Of a stretch of 64,000 nucleotides of DNA, positions 44,824 to 54,433 are shown piece after piece. The stretch comes from Chitinophagales bacterium. GTDB taxonomy: Bacteria > Bacteroidota > Bacteroidia > Chitinophagales > LD1. The position numbers and the translations under genes are program-made. The DNA lies in contig JAHBTS010000001.1 in NCBI GenBank assembly GCA_019638515.1, forward strand, positions 715,101 to 779,100. Reading direction: 5' to 3'. Each line of letters opens with the position of its first letter. The stretch's first letter is position 1. A model generated the notes under the pieces. It did not search any database, was not told the DNA's origin, and saw only the letters and a list, made by a program, of their open reading frames with translations.

Positions 44824-47292
44824 TTACTTTTTCTTCAGTTCCTCAATTTCTTGTTTGAATATCTCGTTTTGCTTTTGTAATGCTTCTATCATCTTCTGTT
44901 GTTCCTGTATGGATTTTACTAATATAGGAGTAAGTTTGCCATAGCTTACACTCCAATAGCTGTTGGGGTCTTGAGGTTTATTTACTAATTCAGGTGCCAC
45001 ATTATTCAAATCTTGTGCAATAAATCCGAATGATTTTTCCGTAGTAGCATCTTTTAATCCATCGTTTACATTAAAAGTGCGAGGGTGAGCCATAGAATAA
45101 CTTACTGGGTTCATCTTTAGCAAATCACTCAATCCATATTGAATAGGTTCCACATTTGATTTCAGTCGCTTATCAGAGAAATAGTAGTAATCGGTTGCTA
45201 TTATGCCTGCGTAATCCATCCTAGCTGCTTCATACAAATTTCCATCACCACTTACAGTAGCTGTATAAGGCTGTACAAAGAAACTCAAATTCATAGATTG
45301 AGACAATCCGCTGCAGCATAGATTAGATCTAACCGCTGAAATCATCGCTCCCGTAAAATTACTTACTACGTCTCTATAGCCAGCAAAACGAATGGCGTAA
45401 AAGGGTTTGCCCCCGCTGCCATTCCAGCCTAACTGATCATTGTAGTTTCCAATTAAAACCCCATTGCCACTTCCTATCCCAGCCACATGCAATTTATAGG
45501 TAGGGTTGGTAGTTCCAATCCCTACGTTTCCGGTTGGTGTTATATACATTCTTTCGTTGTAGCCTGCGTTATTGTTTATATCGCTCACAGCAGCATCATT
45601 ATAGGTTTGAAAACTTAAAGCAGGTGCACGCAAGGTAATCTGATCGGGTCCAGAGCTATTTGTTCCATCATTGGTATGAAACAAAATTAGCTCTGTTTTT
45701 TCATTGGCATTACCCTGTCCTGCAGGAACGGTACGTGCGGTGATGTATGGAGAAGGGTCTCCAGTTGGAGCAGTAAAAGATAAAGTACCCACGGTTCCCG
45801 TGCCGCTAATATTGAAGTTTGCGCCAGTTTGCTGTGCGGTCTGGTTTTTAATAAAGCTGCCATCTATATCTTGTTGGAAGGCAACATCTTTATAGCTGCT
45901 ATAAGGAGTAGCGCTGTTCCATGCTTGTTGGTAAATGCGCATGCCAATTTGGTCTTTACGGAACATAACTAAGTTATCGTTGCCTCCCGTAGCATCGGTG
46001 TAAGAGCGCAAATGCAAGAAATCGGCATAAGGGCTGCTGTTGTTATTTGCCCATGAGGTAAATCCAAATTTTGCATAACCACTATTGATGTCAGAAGGTG
46101 CAATAGTACGGTCATCAATGCGTTGCCATTGACCATCTAAATTAGCACTTACCACTCCTGCACTAAAATTGCCGGATGCATCGCGCATTACCACTGTGTT
46201 TGCATTATTAGCTGCTGTAGCAGCATCTAGTTTTGCTTTGTCGGTTGCGCTCATGCTTCCTGCTGCACTTCCTGTAGCGGGAGTAATGCTGATAGTAGGA
46301 GTATTACCTCCAGACGAAGCAATCGGAGCAGTGCCGCTTACACTAGTTACCGTTCCGGCAGAAGGTGTAGTAGGTACCCATGCTGAGCCATTCCATTGAA
46401 GGACTTGCCCTGTTCCGGCACCCATTTGATTAAGGTCTGCAGCTATAATAGTTCCATCAGCAATTTTAGTTGAGTTTACGGCATTATTGGCAATAGAAGG
46501 TGTAGGATAGCTTCCTGTTAAATCGCCTCCTGCTGCTCCGCTTGGCGGTAATGCACTTGGTGTTCCGGCAACATCGCTGTATTGTACTTGTGCAAATTCA
46601 TAAGCTGTGTTAGCATTGTTTCTTCTAAGAACTTGATTGCCTGCAGAAGCAGCTACACCAGTTACAGGCGCTCCACCATTGCCTTGTATAATACCGGTTA
46701 CGGTGTTTACACCTGTACCGCCATTTGCTACGGGCAATACATTATTTACTTTAGAAGTAAGGTCAATAGTATTGTTTTGAATATCGTTCCCTGTAATACT
46801 GTTATCTACAATTTTAGTTGAGTTTACGGCATTATTGGCAATAGAAGGTGTAGGATAGTTTCCTGTTAAATCACCACCGGCAGCACCAGAAGGTGGTCCA
46901 CCGGCACCATCACCCACTGCTTTCCAAGCAGTACCGTCCCAAAAATCGGTTCGGTTTAAAGTGGTATCAAAAACCAATAAACCTTTGTTGGTAGCGTTAA
47001 GAGTTAATCCTAAGCTGTTTTTTTGTGTAGTAGTTAATCTTGGAATATAGAAACCCTTATTTGTAATATCGGTAGAAAACACTGCTTTTGCCGTATCGGT
47101 AGTAACACTGCCAGCCACAAAGCCGCGTGTACCAATAACTTTATCGTTTGCTTTGGCGCTTCCTGCTACGTCTAATTTCTGTTCGGGATTAGAAGTGCCT
47201 ATTCCCACTCTGCCGCTTTGAGCAGCAACAAATAGTGAAGTACTTAGTAGCACTAACAGTAAGGTGGAAGGAAGAAAGTAATTCTTTTTCAT
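44824..47292 (-). CDS. Fibre protein C: exported tail-fibre-like protein with S74 chaperone domain
   Basis: An 822-residue exported protein, closest to A in its first 484 residues (signal, head, double 'SGAAGGDLTG' blocks) and different afterwards. The tail has 'NVGIGTTNPTYKLHVAG', then the S74 domain starting with the classical S-D-K-R-L-K-S-N-V near residue 705, 'SFGFIAQDLNNVAPELV', 'VSYGKLTPILVKSIQEQQKMI' and a Lys/Glu coiled coil to the end. This is the best-conserved S74 domain in the array. Probable trimeric surface fibre with self-removing or permanent chaperone. The orphan S74 fragment begins 29 bases after its stop. Confidence 0.82.
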   Translation of the reverse strand: MKKNYFLPSTLLLVLLSTSLFVAAQSGRVGIGTSNPEQKLDVAGSAKANDKVIGTRGFVAGSVTTDTAKAVFSTDITNKGFYIPRLTTTQKNSLGLTLNATNKGLLVFDTTLNRTDFWDGTAWKAVGDGAGGPPSGAAGGDLTGNYPTPSIANNAVNSTKIVDNSITGNDIQNNTIDLTSKVNNVLPVANGGTGVNTVTGIIQGNGGAPVTGVAASAGNQVLRRNNANTAYEFAQVQYSDVAGTPSALPPSGAAGGDLTGSYPTPSIANNAVNSTKIADGTIIAADLNQMGAGTGQVLQWNGSAWVPTTPSAGTVTSVSGTAPIASSGGNTPTISITPATGSAAGSMSATDKAKLDAATAANNANTVVMRDASGNFSAGVVSANLDGQWQRIDDRTIAPSDINSGYAKFGFTSWANNNSSPYADFLHLRSYTDATGGNDNLVMFRKDQIGMRIYQQAWNSATPYSSYKDVAFQQDIDGSFIKNQTAQQTGANFNISGTGTVGTLSFTAPTGDPSPYITARTVPAGQGNANEKTELILFHTNDGTNSSGPDQITLRAPALSFQTYNDAAVSDINNNAGYNERMYITPTGNVGIGTTNPTYKLHVAGIGSGNGVLIGNYNDQLGWNGSGGKPFYAIRFAGYRDVVSNFTGAMISAVRSNLCCSGLSQSMNLSFFVQPYTATVSGDGNLYEAARMDYAGIIATDYYYFSDKRLKSNVEPIQYGLSDLLKMNPVSYSMAHPRTFNVNDGLKDATTEKSFGFIAQDLNNVAPELVNKPQDPNSYWSVSYGKLTPILVKSIQEQQKMIEALQKQNEIFKQEIEELKKK
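45842..46817. repeat. Copy 2 of the ~976-bp block shared with gene A
   Basis: Partner of 38889-39864. No difference found by eye along the block, even at third codon positions, while sequence on both sides differs. It suggests recent gene conversion or duplication. Confidence 0.8.
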
Positions 47293-47785
47293 GTATGTAT
47301 GTTTTAATACGATATAGATTTAGTAAGGCTTATTAAGCCCGTAAAAATAGTAAACACAAAATATATGCCAAAAAATAGTATTAGGAGAAGGTAGGTATTT
47401 TTGTAATAGCCGAATGGCATAATGAAGGTTTTATGCTATTACGAAGAACTTAGTTATGGGTTACAGTAAAAGGCGGGTTCTGGATTGTTTCTTAATTGTA
47501 AACTCAAAACAAACTAATTGAACACATGATTTCTACCGTAACAATAAGATATCTTTAGGCAGTGAAGTTTTTAATGTGCATAAGTGAATAGAATTGAAGT
47601 CAGAAACATGTAGTAGTGAAGTAAGTACTTATGGCTATGATGTTTATATAAGTTTAAACATTTAGTCTTTACCCAATTTTCGCTTATGTGGATTCTGTGC
47701 AATTGCTTAGCTCTTTGTTAGTGCATAGTTCTATTCAAGAAATCCTACAGATAACAAATACAGTAGCAACACACAGTTGGCATAT
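47293..47785. other. Intergenic region between D and C
   Basis: 493 bases. The first 290 hold the C promoter (47342-47371) and are near-duplicate to the region upstream of A. The remaining 200 bases are AT-rich and show no frame or hairpin. Confidence 0.6.
47342..47371 (-). promoter_or_regulatory. Promoter of fibre gene C
   Basis: Minus strand: TTG (47369-47371), 19 bases, TATTTTTA (47342-47349). Same as the A promoter; the ATG is about 50 bases on. Confidence 0.5.
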
Positions 47786-49195
47786 TTACGGATATAAATA
47801 AATTCTGTTTTGAGTAGAACTGTTAATATCGGTAGTAATAGGTAACCCTGTCGTAATTCTTACCGTTGCAGTTCGATAATTATACAGGGAAATACGAAAA
47901 TCTCTGTATTTAATATTCCCACTTATTGTGCCAACACTACCCCATGATAATGAGAAATTATATCCTGTAGCGGGAATTTTATCTAACACATCAGCAGTGT
48001 TACCCGAATATCCATACCGAGCAAGGTACATTGAATAGTCAAATAAATTTTGCTGATATTGGGTTACAAATACCTCTATTAGCACCCCTCCCACACTCCA
48101 ATTTGCTTGGTCGTGAAACTGCCTGAACAGATTAAAAGTGGTCGTTCCGTTAACATTGCTGTTATCCAAAGTTCTCACATAAGTTGTAAGGTTGCCTTGC
48201 CGTATTGTTCTGCTGCCTTGCACATCTAATTGGGCAGTTGGTGTAGTGGTACTCAGACCTGTTCCTGACTGACTTATAACCATAGCAGGGGTGCCGGTAT
48301 TATACTGCCCCCAATCGGTAGAGCCTGCAAAATGCAACATAGAACTGCCCCAGCCTCCAGGCATAGTTGAGTACATCAAAAAACCCGAGTGTTCATTATG
48401 AACACCACCATAGTAAGTATCTGAACTGATTTGGATAGAATTTTGGGCGCCATGTGTTGCAGATATAGCCTGATCTGAACCACTAATACCCAGTCCGCCA
48501 CCACTTATTCTCAATCTCGATAGAGGGTTGGCCGTACCAATCCCCACATTACCTCCATTGTTGTAAATATTATCGTTAATTACCCAAGAAGAGCCATTCC
48601 AAAAAGGGGTTTGTCCGGCAGCGGTGCCGTTTTGTAGAAATCCTGTTGCTCCCTGTGCGCCTGTAGCTCCGGCTGCTCCCGTGTCGCCTTTAATTCCCTG
48701 TGCGCCTGTAGCTCCGGCTGCTCCCGTGTCGCCTTTAACTCCTTGTGTGCCTGTAGCTCCGGCTGCTCCTGTAGCACCCGTATCTCCTTTAGGGCCAATT
48801 GCGGCAACCCAAGATGAACCATCAAAATACCAAAACTGGTTAAGACTTATATCGTACACCAACAAGCCTGTTGCAGGACTACTAATGCTTGTTCTTTCGG
48901 AGGTTGTCATCCGTGGAATTAAAATACCTTTTGTGTTTGAACTAATTTCTAAAGCAGAACTTGCGTCAGGTGTAGAAGCGCCAATTCCAACTTGCCCTTC
49001 AATAATAGCCCCATTGGTGGGAGCTGCAATACTAGAATAATTAGTACCTACTGAAAGGTTTCCTTTGATAGAGCCTTTACTACCAGGGTTACTTTCTCCA
49101 ATTCCCACTCTGCCACTTTGTGCAGAGGAAGAAGATATATTGCCGAATAAGCCCATTAGCAGTAGGGCTGTAGAAAGGATATAGTGCTTGTACAT
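47786..49195 (-). CDS. Fibre protein D: exported collagen-like fibre protein
   Basis: A 469-residue exported protein (signal about 1-25). The head '[19 protein letters not shown]' and '[20 protein letters not shown]', '[17 protein letters not shown]' are shared with E. Residues about 133-187 are collagen-like Gly-X-Y, with a repeated 15-residue unit ([15 protein letters not shown] type). After '[20 protein letters not shown]' the tip is unique: '[14 protein letters not shown]' and a 150-residue end, '[24 protein letters not shown]', that resembles phage tail-tip domains. No S74 domain. Likely a trimeric collagen-stalked surface fibre with a binding tip. Confidence 0.78.
   Translation of the reverse strand: MYKHYILSTALLLMGLFGNISSSSAQSGRVGIGESNPGSKGSIKGNLSVGTNYSSIAAPTNGAIIEGQVGIGASTPDASSALEISSNTKGILIPRMTTSERTSISSPATGLLVYDISLNQFWYFDGSSWVAAIGPKGDTGATGAAGATGTQGVKGDTGAAGATGAQGIKGDTGAAGATGAQGATGFLQNGTAAGQTPFWNGSSWVINDNIYNNGGNVGIGTANPLSRLRISGGGLGISGSDQAISATHGAQNSIQISSDTYYGGVHNEHSGFLMYSTMPGGWGSSMLHFAGSTDWGQYNTGTPAMVISQSGTGLSTTTPTAQLDVQGSRTIRQGNLTTYVRTLDNSNVNGTTTFNLFRQFHDQANWSVGGVLIEVFVTQYQQNLFDYSMYLARYGYSGNTADVLDKIPATGYNFSLSWGSVGTISGNIKYRDFRISLYNYRTATVRITTGLPITTDINSSTQNRIYLYP
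48660..48785. repeat. 45-bp repeats coding collagen-like units in D
   Basis: Two full and one partial copy of a 45-base unit start at 48660, 48705 and 48750, each coding 15 residues of Gly-X-Y. Confidence 0.8.
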
Positions 49196-49511
49196 GATTT
49201 AACACTTTGTGAAAAATAACTGTTTGTTTTTTGCGTGCGCAAAAGTATAAAATGAAAGAAGGACACCAATTGAATGGTAGGTGATTTATCTCATATATAC
49301 TTTCGATATATACTTCACCGCTGCTCTTACGAAAAGCAATACCAATGGTTGCAGTAGAAGGTGGAAAATTGTGAGGCATTTTTGGGGAGCAATGAAGCAA
49401 CACTTTTTAACAGGCTTATCCTATTTTTTGTTTAGGATAACCCCATGGTTATATAACTATTTAGATTGGTAAATAGTTACATGAGATGTAATTACTTGAG
49501 TACTAAAATAA
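49196..49511. other. Intergenic region between E and D
   Basis: 316 bases with no gene. It holds the D promoter at 49240-49269. A 63-residue plus-strand frame here has no features of a gene. Confidence 0.6.
49240..49269 (-). promoter_or_regulatory. Promoter of fibre gene D
   Basis: Minus strand: TTG (49267-49269), exactly 19 bases, TACTTTTG (49240-49247), a full consensus match, 45 bases before the ATG. Confidence 0.7.
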
Positions 49512-51068
49512 CTAGTCCATAATTACTAAACTTCTGTGCGACTTGTCTTTTTCGGTATTACAATAATTACGGATAGTAGTTCCAAAGCTAGTAGTAAATC
49601 CTTCGCGCATCCATTGTATCTTTATAGTGGTAGAAACGCCCGGAGTTACCGATACAGGGAATTGGGTCATGTGTGCATTCCATCCGGTAATAATACTTTC
49701 TCCATAGTAATTGTCAAAGTCATAATCAGATGCAATGCTTAAACTACCACCTTGGCTTACTCCATCTTTCAATAGTCTAAATAATCCATATACATAGCCA
49801 TCGCATTCACCACCTGCACTAAACGATACAAATACCACGCTATGTTGTGGTGTAAATGTAATAGACATGTTTGTCATATCTGTATAAGTGGTTGTGTTTA
49901 TGCTAATATCTGTAGTTCCTTTGGCATAGTACATATTACTGCCATACGGCAGAGCGGTAGTTGCCCCTAAGATGCCATTCACATCTGCGGTTACATAACG
50001 AGTACCAGAGCCTGCAAGACTGTTTACTTTTACATTGCCATTGCTGGCTATACTCATCCGCTCCGGTACATTTCCGGGAGCAGTGGTGGTAGTGCCTGTT
50101 CCAAAAGAAACACCTCCATCGTTACCGGTTCCGTTAAACTGCATATACCCCATCCATGTTGCATCAATCTTTTGTTGGATCCGAGTACCTGCAGAGTTCC
50201 AATTGGTGCCCGCAGATGTGCGTATTTGTCTAAAATCTAAGTAACTACCGTTGGAATTAGTTGTTGATAGACGCAACATTTCTTGTATGTTTCCAGAAGT
50301 TTGTCCTAAAGATCCGTTATATATTTCTAATTTGGCAGAAGGAGAAGCCGCTGTACCAATCCCCACATTACCTCCATTGTTGTAAATATTATCGTTAATT
50401 ACCCAAGAAGAGCCATTCCAAAAAGGGGTTTGTCCGGCAGCGGTGCCGTTTTGTAAAAATCCTGTAGCACCAGTTGGCCCTTGCGAACCCGCAGCGCCAT
50501 TAGCGCCTGTAGCACCAGTTGGTCCTTGCGAACCCGCAGCGCCATTAGCGCCTGTAGCACCAGTTGGTCCTTGCGAACCCGTAGCGCCATTAGCGCCTGT
50601 AGCACCAGTTGGTCCTTGCGAACCCGCAGCGCCATTAGCGCCTGTAGCACCAGTATCTCCTTTAGGACCAATTGCGGCAACCCAAGATGAACCATCAAAA
50701 TACCAAAACTGGTTAAGACTTATATCGTACACCAACAAGCCTGTTGCAGGACTACTAATGCTTGTTCTTTCGGAGGTTGTCATCCGTGGAATTAAAATAC
50801 CTTTTGTGTTGGAACTAATGTCTAAAGCGGAACTTGCGTCAGGTGTAGAAGCGCCAATTCCAACTTGCCCTTCAATAATAGCCCCATTGGTGGGAGCTGC
50901 AATACTAGAATAATTAGTACCTACCGAAAGATTTCCTTTAATAGAGCCTTTACTACCAGGGTTACTTTCTCCAATCCCCACTCTGCCGCTTTGAGCAGGC
51001 AAAATAAGTGAAAAAACCATAAAAGAAAAAGTTAATAATATAGCAGGGCTAAGGAGATTTTGCTTCAT
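49512..51068 (-). CDS. Fibre protein E: exported collagen-like fibre protein
   Basis: A 518-residue exported protein (signal about 1-25, ending LILPAQ). The head up to '[14 protein letters not shown]' is nearly the same as in D. The collagen-like part (about 133-200) has four copies of a 15-residue unit ([15 protein letters not shown]). After the same '[17 protein letters not shown]' joint, the tip differs: a '[18 protein letters not shown]' repeat and a 150-residue end, '[22 protein letters not shown]', that looks like a C1q/TNF-type or tail-tip jelly roll. No S74 domain. Collagen stalk plus C1q-like head is a known bacterial surface-fibre plan; function here is inferred. Confidence 0.78.
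   Translation of the reverse strand: MKQNLLSPAILLTFSFMVFSLILPAQSGRVGIGESNPGSKGSIKGNLSVGTNYSSIAAPTNGAIIEGQVGIGASTPDASSALDISSNTKGILIPRMTTSERTSISSPATGLLVYDISLNQFWYFDGSSWVAAIGPKGDTGATGANGAAGSQGPTGATGANGATGSQGPTGATGANGAAGSQGPTGATGANGAAGSQGPTGATGFLQNGTAAGQTPFWNGSSWVINDNIYNNGGNVGIGTAASPSAKLEIYNGSLGQTSGNIQEMLRLSTTNSNGSYLDFRQIRTSAGTNWNSAGTRIQQKIDATWMGYMQFNGTGNDGGVSFGTGTTTTAPGNVPERMSIASNGNVKVNSLAGSGTRYVTADVNGILGATTALPYGSNMYYAKGTTDISINTTTYTDMTNMSITFTPQHSVVFVSFSAGGECDGYVYGLFRLLKDGVSQGGSLSIASDYDFDNYYGESIITGWNAHMTQFPVSVTPGVSTTIKIQWMREGFTTSFGTTIRNYCNTEKDKSHRSLVIMD
50461..50640. repeat. Four 45-bp tandem repeats in E
   Basis: Units start at 50461, 50506, 50551 and 50596, differing at one or two bases each, with a partial fifth at 50641. 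They code the Gly-X-Y stalk and keep the frame, so copy number can change without a frameshift. Confidence 0.9.
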
Positions 51069-51109
51069 GTTTTGTTTTTAAATAATATTATTGTTAAATT
51101 AAATTTATG

Positions 51110-51117
51110 CAAATGTA
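51110..51117 (-). promoter_or_regulatory. -7 box of fibre gene E (candidate)
   Basis: TACATTTG on the minus strand, full match to TAnnTTTG, 42 bases before the E ATG; no good TTG at 19 bases. Confidence 0.4.
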
Positions 51118-51644
51118 AATAAAAATAGATCTATATATTGTTAAAAGTATGTACGTATAAAAAATTATGAAATAATTGTTAGAACAACATTCATACGAAT
51201 AAAGAGATAATGTATTACGGAAAACTAAACAGATGGTTTCGGTTTTTTTAAATTTCATATATGGTTTATGTTAAATTACTATTGTAAAGTTTAAGATAGT
51301 GGTTATTGGCTACTTATGCGGAAAGAAAGAGGTGTAAACTCCAATAGAAGGATTGTTCTAAAGACTTTAATGGTAAATAAGCATACTGAACTAGGCAGTA
51401 TTGTATAAAGGGTGATAAAAAAACTAGACGTATGGTGTAGTATTTTTAAAGCAGGTTGTTAGGTAGAATAGTGGTTTTTTAGTTTGTGAGTTTTACAAAT
51501 ATTCTAATTGTTCTATCTGTTTAAAGTGCTTAGAATCAATTTGTTTTTAAGTTTTGCTCATTAGTGAGTAGTGTTTTCATATTTTTTCACACTGTATTCT
51601 CATATTTTATTTTCGCTAAAATTAATTTATTGAAAATGAAATTG

Positions 51645-51652
51645 TACTTTTG
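51645..51652 (+). promoter_or_regulatory. -7 box of the 51694 gene (candidate)
   Basis: TACTTTTG, full match to TAnnTTTG, 42 bases before the ATG; the nearest TTG is only 12 bases upstream, so the -33 element is weak. Confidence 0.45.
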
Positions 51653-51693
51653 GCACGCGGTTTGGTACATCAAGTTGTAGAATCTTTTATTGC

Positions 51694-53619
51694 ATGAAAA
51701 ACACTATACTATTTTTAATTGCGAGCTTATTTACTTTCTCAGTTTTTAGTCAAGCTCTTACTCCTAATTACACCTTGTATAATTCTTCGGATACTATTTA
51801 CATTCAGCCGGGTGCATTGCTGTATATTGGCGATGATCCTGATAACGGTGAATATGGCGACTTGGTACTTCGTGGCGACTCTACCGTATCGGGAGAAGCA
51901 GCTATTTACAATGATGGCGTAATTTCATTAACCGGAGATTTATTTTCTGGCGATACTATAGATGGTAAAAGCTATGGAAACCCCAAGTTTGATACTGTAA
52001 GAGGCGTAAGCTATTCCATCCCTAATACTGAAATTAAGGAGCGAATGGTGGTATTTTCCGGAGGATATAATCCACAAACAATTAAGGGCTATTTTGACCA
52101 GCCGGAAGCTTCTTTCTTTAATTTAGGTATTGATAAAGATATAGACCAAGCCGGTATTAGCGTGGTTTTAGCTTCAAATGCACGTGTGCGCGGGTCAATA
52201 GTTTGGGATCCGGCTCAACCGGGTATTACTTCGGCTACTTACGATGAAAACAAAGCTGCGGCAATGGCGGTAAACGGAGGCTACCAAAGAGGCGGTAAGT
52301 ACGGTAGAATTAAAACTTACAGAAATGGAAAAGATTATGAATTATACGTGGCAAACCCAAGTACAAACGCAATAGTAAACTACTCTGCATTTGTAGTAAA
52401 TGGGGCTGATGCGCTTAAAATTGTAGAAACACGTGGCGAACAAGGTGTGGGCATAGGCGGTCTATCGCGCGAAATTGGAAGCACAGGAGTTGATTACGCA
52501 TTTCCGGTAGGTACGTTGGATAAAGGAAACAACGGAGCCATGCTTAACTTTAATTCATTACCTCCAAGTGGTTCTCGTAAAGTGCGTTCATTATTTGTGA
52601 ATGTGCCGGATAGCTCAATAGGAAGAGTGAATTACAGCCACTATTCAAGCAGTTATAGCTGCAATGGAGGCAATCCTCAATGGTTTGTATTCGATACCTT
52701 TGTTGCCAATCACGGTTACTGGAGTTTTACTGCAGACCAAAACAATAATGGCTACTACAAGTATGTAATTAAATCTTTCCCAAATGGTTTAGATGCATAT
52801 AGCGCAGGATTGATTAGCAGCGGTAATAATATTCGCTTGTTAAAATATTCTGATGATGTTGAAAATAAGCCAATCGGAGACTGGTCGCCATATACGCCCG
52901 GTGTTGGTAGTGCCGATGCTAACTTAGAATCTTTCACGCTATTTAATGGTAATATGAATGCTTGTTACAACAGCACGAGTGCAGGTATTCCGGGTGGGCC
53001 ATACCAAGATTTTTCTCACTTCCAAATTGGTGGAAGTTCATCTAATCAGTTACCTGTAGAATTGATTTCATTAAAAGCATTTCCTGTAAATAATGAATTT
53101 ATACGTGTAACTTGGGCTACTGCTACAGAGTTAAACAACAATAAGTTTGAAGTGCTTAGAAGTGAAGATGGTGTTAATTTTGTAAAAGTGGGCGAAGTGA
53201 AAGGAAACGGTACTACTACCGAAGTAAACAACTATCTTTATAACGATAAGAATGTATTGCCTAATATCACTTATTACTACCGTTTAAACCAAGTAGATTT
53301 TGATGGAACTTCCGAACTTACCAATATTGTTTCTGCTGCCATTACCGGAAGCGAAAACATTGTTATCAGTCAATTTGTACCCAATCCTGCACAAGGTTCT
53401 TCTAGATTATTCATTACTTCGCCTACAGATATTCGTTTAAGCGTGTCTATGACTAATCCTCTCGGGCAAGAATTGCAATCTTCAATTATTGAATTGCCTG
53501 CGGGAGTTCAAACACCTTTTATTGTAGATGCATCGCTATTGGCTGCCGGAAATTACATTGTTTCTTTGCGCAACGAAACTTTCTTTACCACCAGACGATT
53601 GGTTGTAACCACACACTAA
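51694..53619 (+). CDS. Secreted protein with type IX sorting tail
   Basis: A 641-residue exported protein. Signal about 1-19 (SVFSQ), then a long beta-rich part with no known motif ('YIQPGALLYIGDDPDNGEYGDL' near the start). From about 450 it has 'LPVELISLKAFPVNNEFIRVTWATATELNNNKFEVLRS'-like sequence, a common domain before the sorting tail, and at the end 'FVPNPAQGSSRLFI...GNYIVSLRNE...RRLVVTTH', the type A Por/T9SS C-terminal signal. It should cross the outer membrane by the type IX system and be anchored or released. Its function is unknown; it is surface-exposed. Confidence 0.85.
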   Translation: MKNTILFLIASLFTFSVFSQALTPNYTLYNSSDTIYIQPGALLYIGDDPDNGEYGDLVLRGDSTVSGEAAIYNDGVISLTGDLFSGDTIDGKSYGNPKFDTVRGVSYSIPNTEIKERMVVFSGGYNPQTIKGYFDQPEASFFNLGIDKDIDQAGISVVLASNARVRGSIVWDPAQPGITSATYDENKAAAMAVNGGYQRGGKYGRIKTYRNGKDYELYVANPSTNAIVNYSAFVVNGADALKIVETRGEQGVGIGGLSREIGSTGVDYAFPVGTLDKGNNGAMLNFNSLPPSGSRKVRSLFVNVPDSSIGRVNYSHYSSSYSCNGGNPQWFVFDTFVANHGYWSFTADQNNNGYYKYVIKSFPNGLDAYSAGLISSGNNIRLLKYSDDVENKPIGDWSPYTPGVGSADANLESFTLFNGNMNACYNSTSAGIPGGPYQDFSHFQIGGSSSNQLPVELISLKAFPVNNEFIRVTWATATELNNNKFEVLRSEDGVNFVKVGEVKGNGTTTEVNNYLYNDKNVLPNITYYYRLNQVDFDGTSELTNIVSAAITGSENIVISQFVPNPAQGSSRLFITSPTDIRLSVSMTNPLGQELQSSIIELPAGVQTPFIVDASLLAAGNYIVSLRNETFFTTRRLVVTTH

Positions 53620-53674
53620 ACAAAACAAGTTGAGTAAAAAGTAATTTTCATACTTAGTATATTGTACGTATAAA

Positions 53675-53708
53675 AGCAAGTTAGGTTTCATTCTAACTTG
53701 CTTTTTTT
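53675..53708 (+). terminator. Terminator of the T9SS cargo gene
   Basis: Perfect 10-bp stem AGCAAGTTAG / CTAACTTGCT around an 8-base loop, then seven T. Confidence 0.92.
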
Positions 53709-53796
53709 CATTTTAAGTATCTAATCTTTCGTTTTAAGTAAAACTTAGGAGCTTTTCTTGCTTTTTTAGGTGCTCATGTTCTACATTCGCGCCCCT

Positions 53797-54423
53797 ATGA
53801 GAAGGAATGTGAGTGTAGAATTACGGGAAAACCTGTTGGAGCAAGCGCGCCAGATGTTTGTAAAACAGGGAATAAAAAGCCTTACAATGGATGAAATTGC
53901 CCAAAAAATGGGCATGAGTAAGAAAACAATTTACGTACTCGTGCGTGACAAGTCTGAATTGGTTTTAGAAGTAATTGAGCGCTATATAAACAATGAGAAG
54001 AAGATAAGTGAAGAAATAAGAGCCAAGGCTGTGAATCCAATAGAAGAAATGATATTGGTAATGGCGCATGTATTGCAGCAAACTAAAGAGCTAAACCCGC
54101 AGGTGCTTTTTGATATGCAAAAATACTATCCCGAAAGCTGGCAAATTTATCACCACTATCGGCAGAGTTATTTCTTCGATTTTATACAAAGCAATATTAA
54201 AAACGGCATAAAAGATGGATACTACCACAATAACTTTAAAATAGATATGGTAGTGAAATTTTACATTGGTTCCGTTAGTATTATTTCCGACCAAATATTA
54301 TTCCCTTCTAAGTATTATACTTTTGTATCGGTACTGCAAGAATACATTCAATATCATTTACGCTCAATAGTTACTACTAAAGGTTTAGAAGAGTTGCAAA
54401 AACATCCATGTAATTCATTTTGA
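53797..54423 (+). CDS. TetR-family transcriptional regulator
   Basis: A 208-residue protein. The N-terminal helix-turn-helix is 'TMDEIAQKMGMSKKTIYVLVRDKSELV', a clear TetR DNA-binding domain; the C-terminal two thirds are helical with a ligand-binding-type composition (many aromatic residues, 'YYPESWQIYHHYRQSYFFDF'). It precedes the TolC-adaptor-RND genes by 10 bases, so it most likely represses or senses for this efflux operon. I start it at 53797; in-frame starts at 53770 and 53776 are possible but add nothing TetR-like. Confidence 0.88.
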   Translation: MRRNVSVELRENLLEQARQMFVKQGIKSLTMDEIAQKMGMSKKTIYVLVRDKSELVLEVIERYINNEKKISEEIRAKAVNPIEEMILVMAHVLQQTKELNPQVLFDMQKYYPESWQIYHHYRQSYFFDFIQSNIKNGIKDGYYHNNFKIDMVVKFYIGSVSIISDQILFPSKYYTFVSVLQEYIQYHLRSIVTTKGLEELQKHPCNSF

Positions 54424-54433
54424 GAAAAATCTT

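Larger units (their letters stand above)
51069..51693. other. Intergenic region between divergent E and the T9SS cargo gene
   Basis: 625 AT-rich bases with no frame I can support. Near each end there is a -7 type box for the outward gene (51110-51117 minus, 51645-51652 plus). The middle shows no hairpin or repeat. Confidence 0.6.

Noticed and set aside
40340..47785. Possible invertible promoter or shufflon in the fibre array
   Set aside because: All genes and promoters point the same way and I found no inverted repeats or recombinase gene beside them.
48624..49040. Plus-strand Pro/Ala-rich frame opposite gene D
   Set aside because: It is the mirror of the collagen-like Gly-X-Y repeats (Gly codons read as Pro/Ala on the other strand); no start context or signal of its own.
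48660..50640. Possible CRISPR-like repeat array
   Set aside because: The 45-bp units are directly adjacent, without spacers, and code for collagen-like peptide in frame.
50443..50913. Plus-strand Pro-rich frame opposite gene E
   Set aside because: Same mirror effect of the 45-bp repeats; the minus-strand gene explains the DNA.
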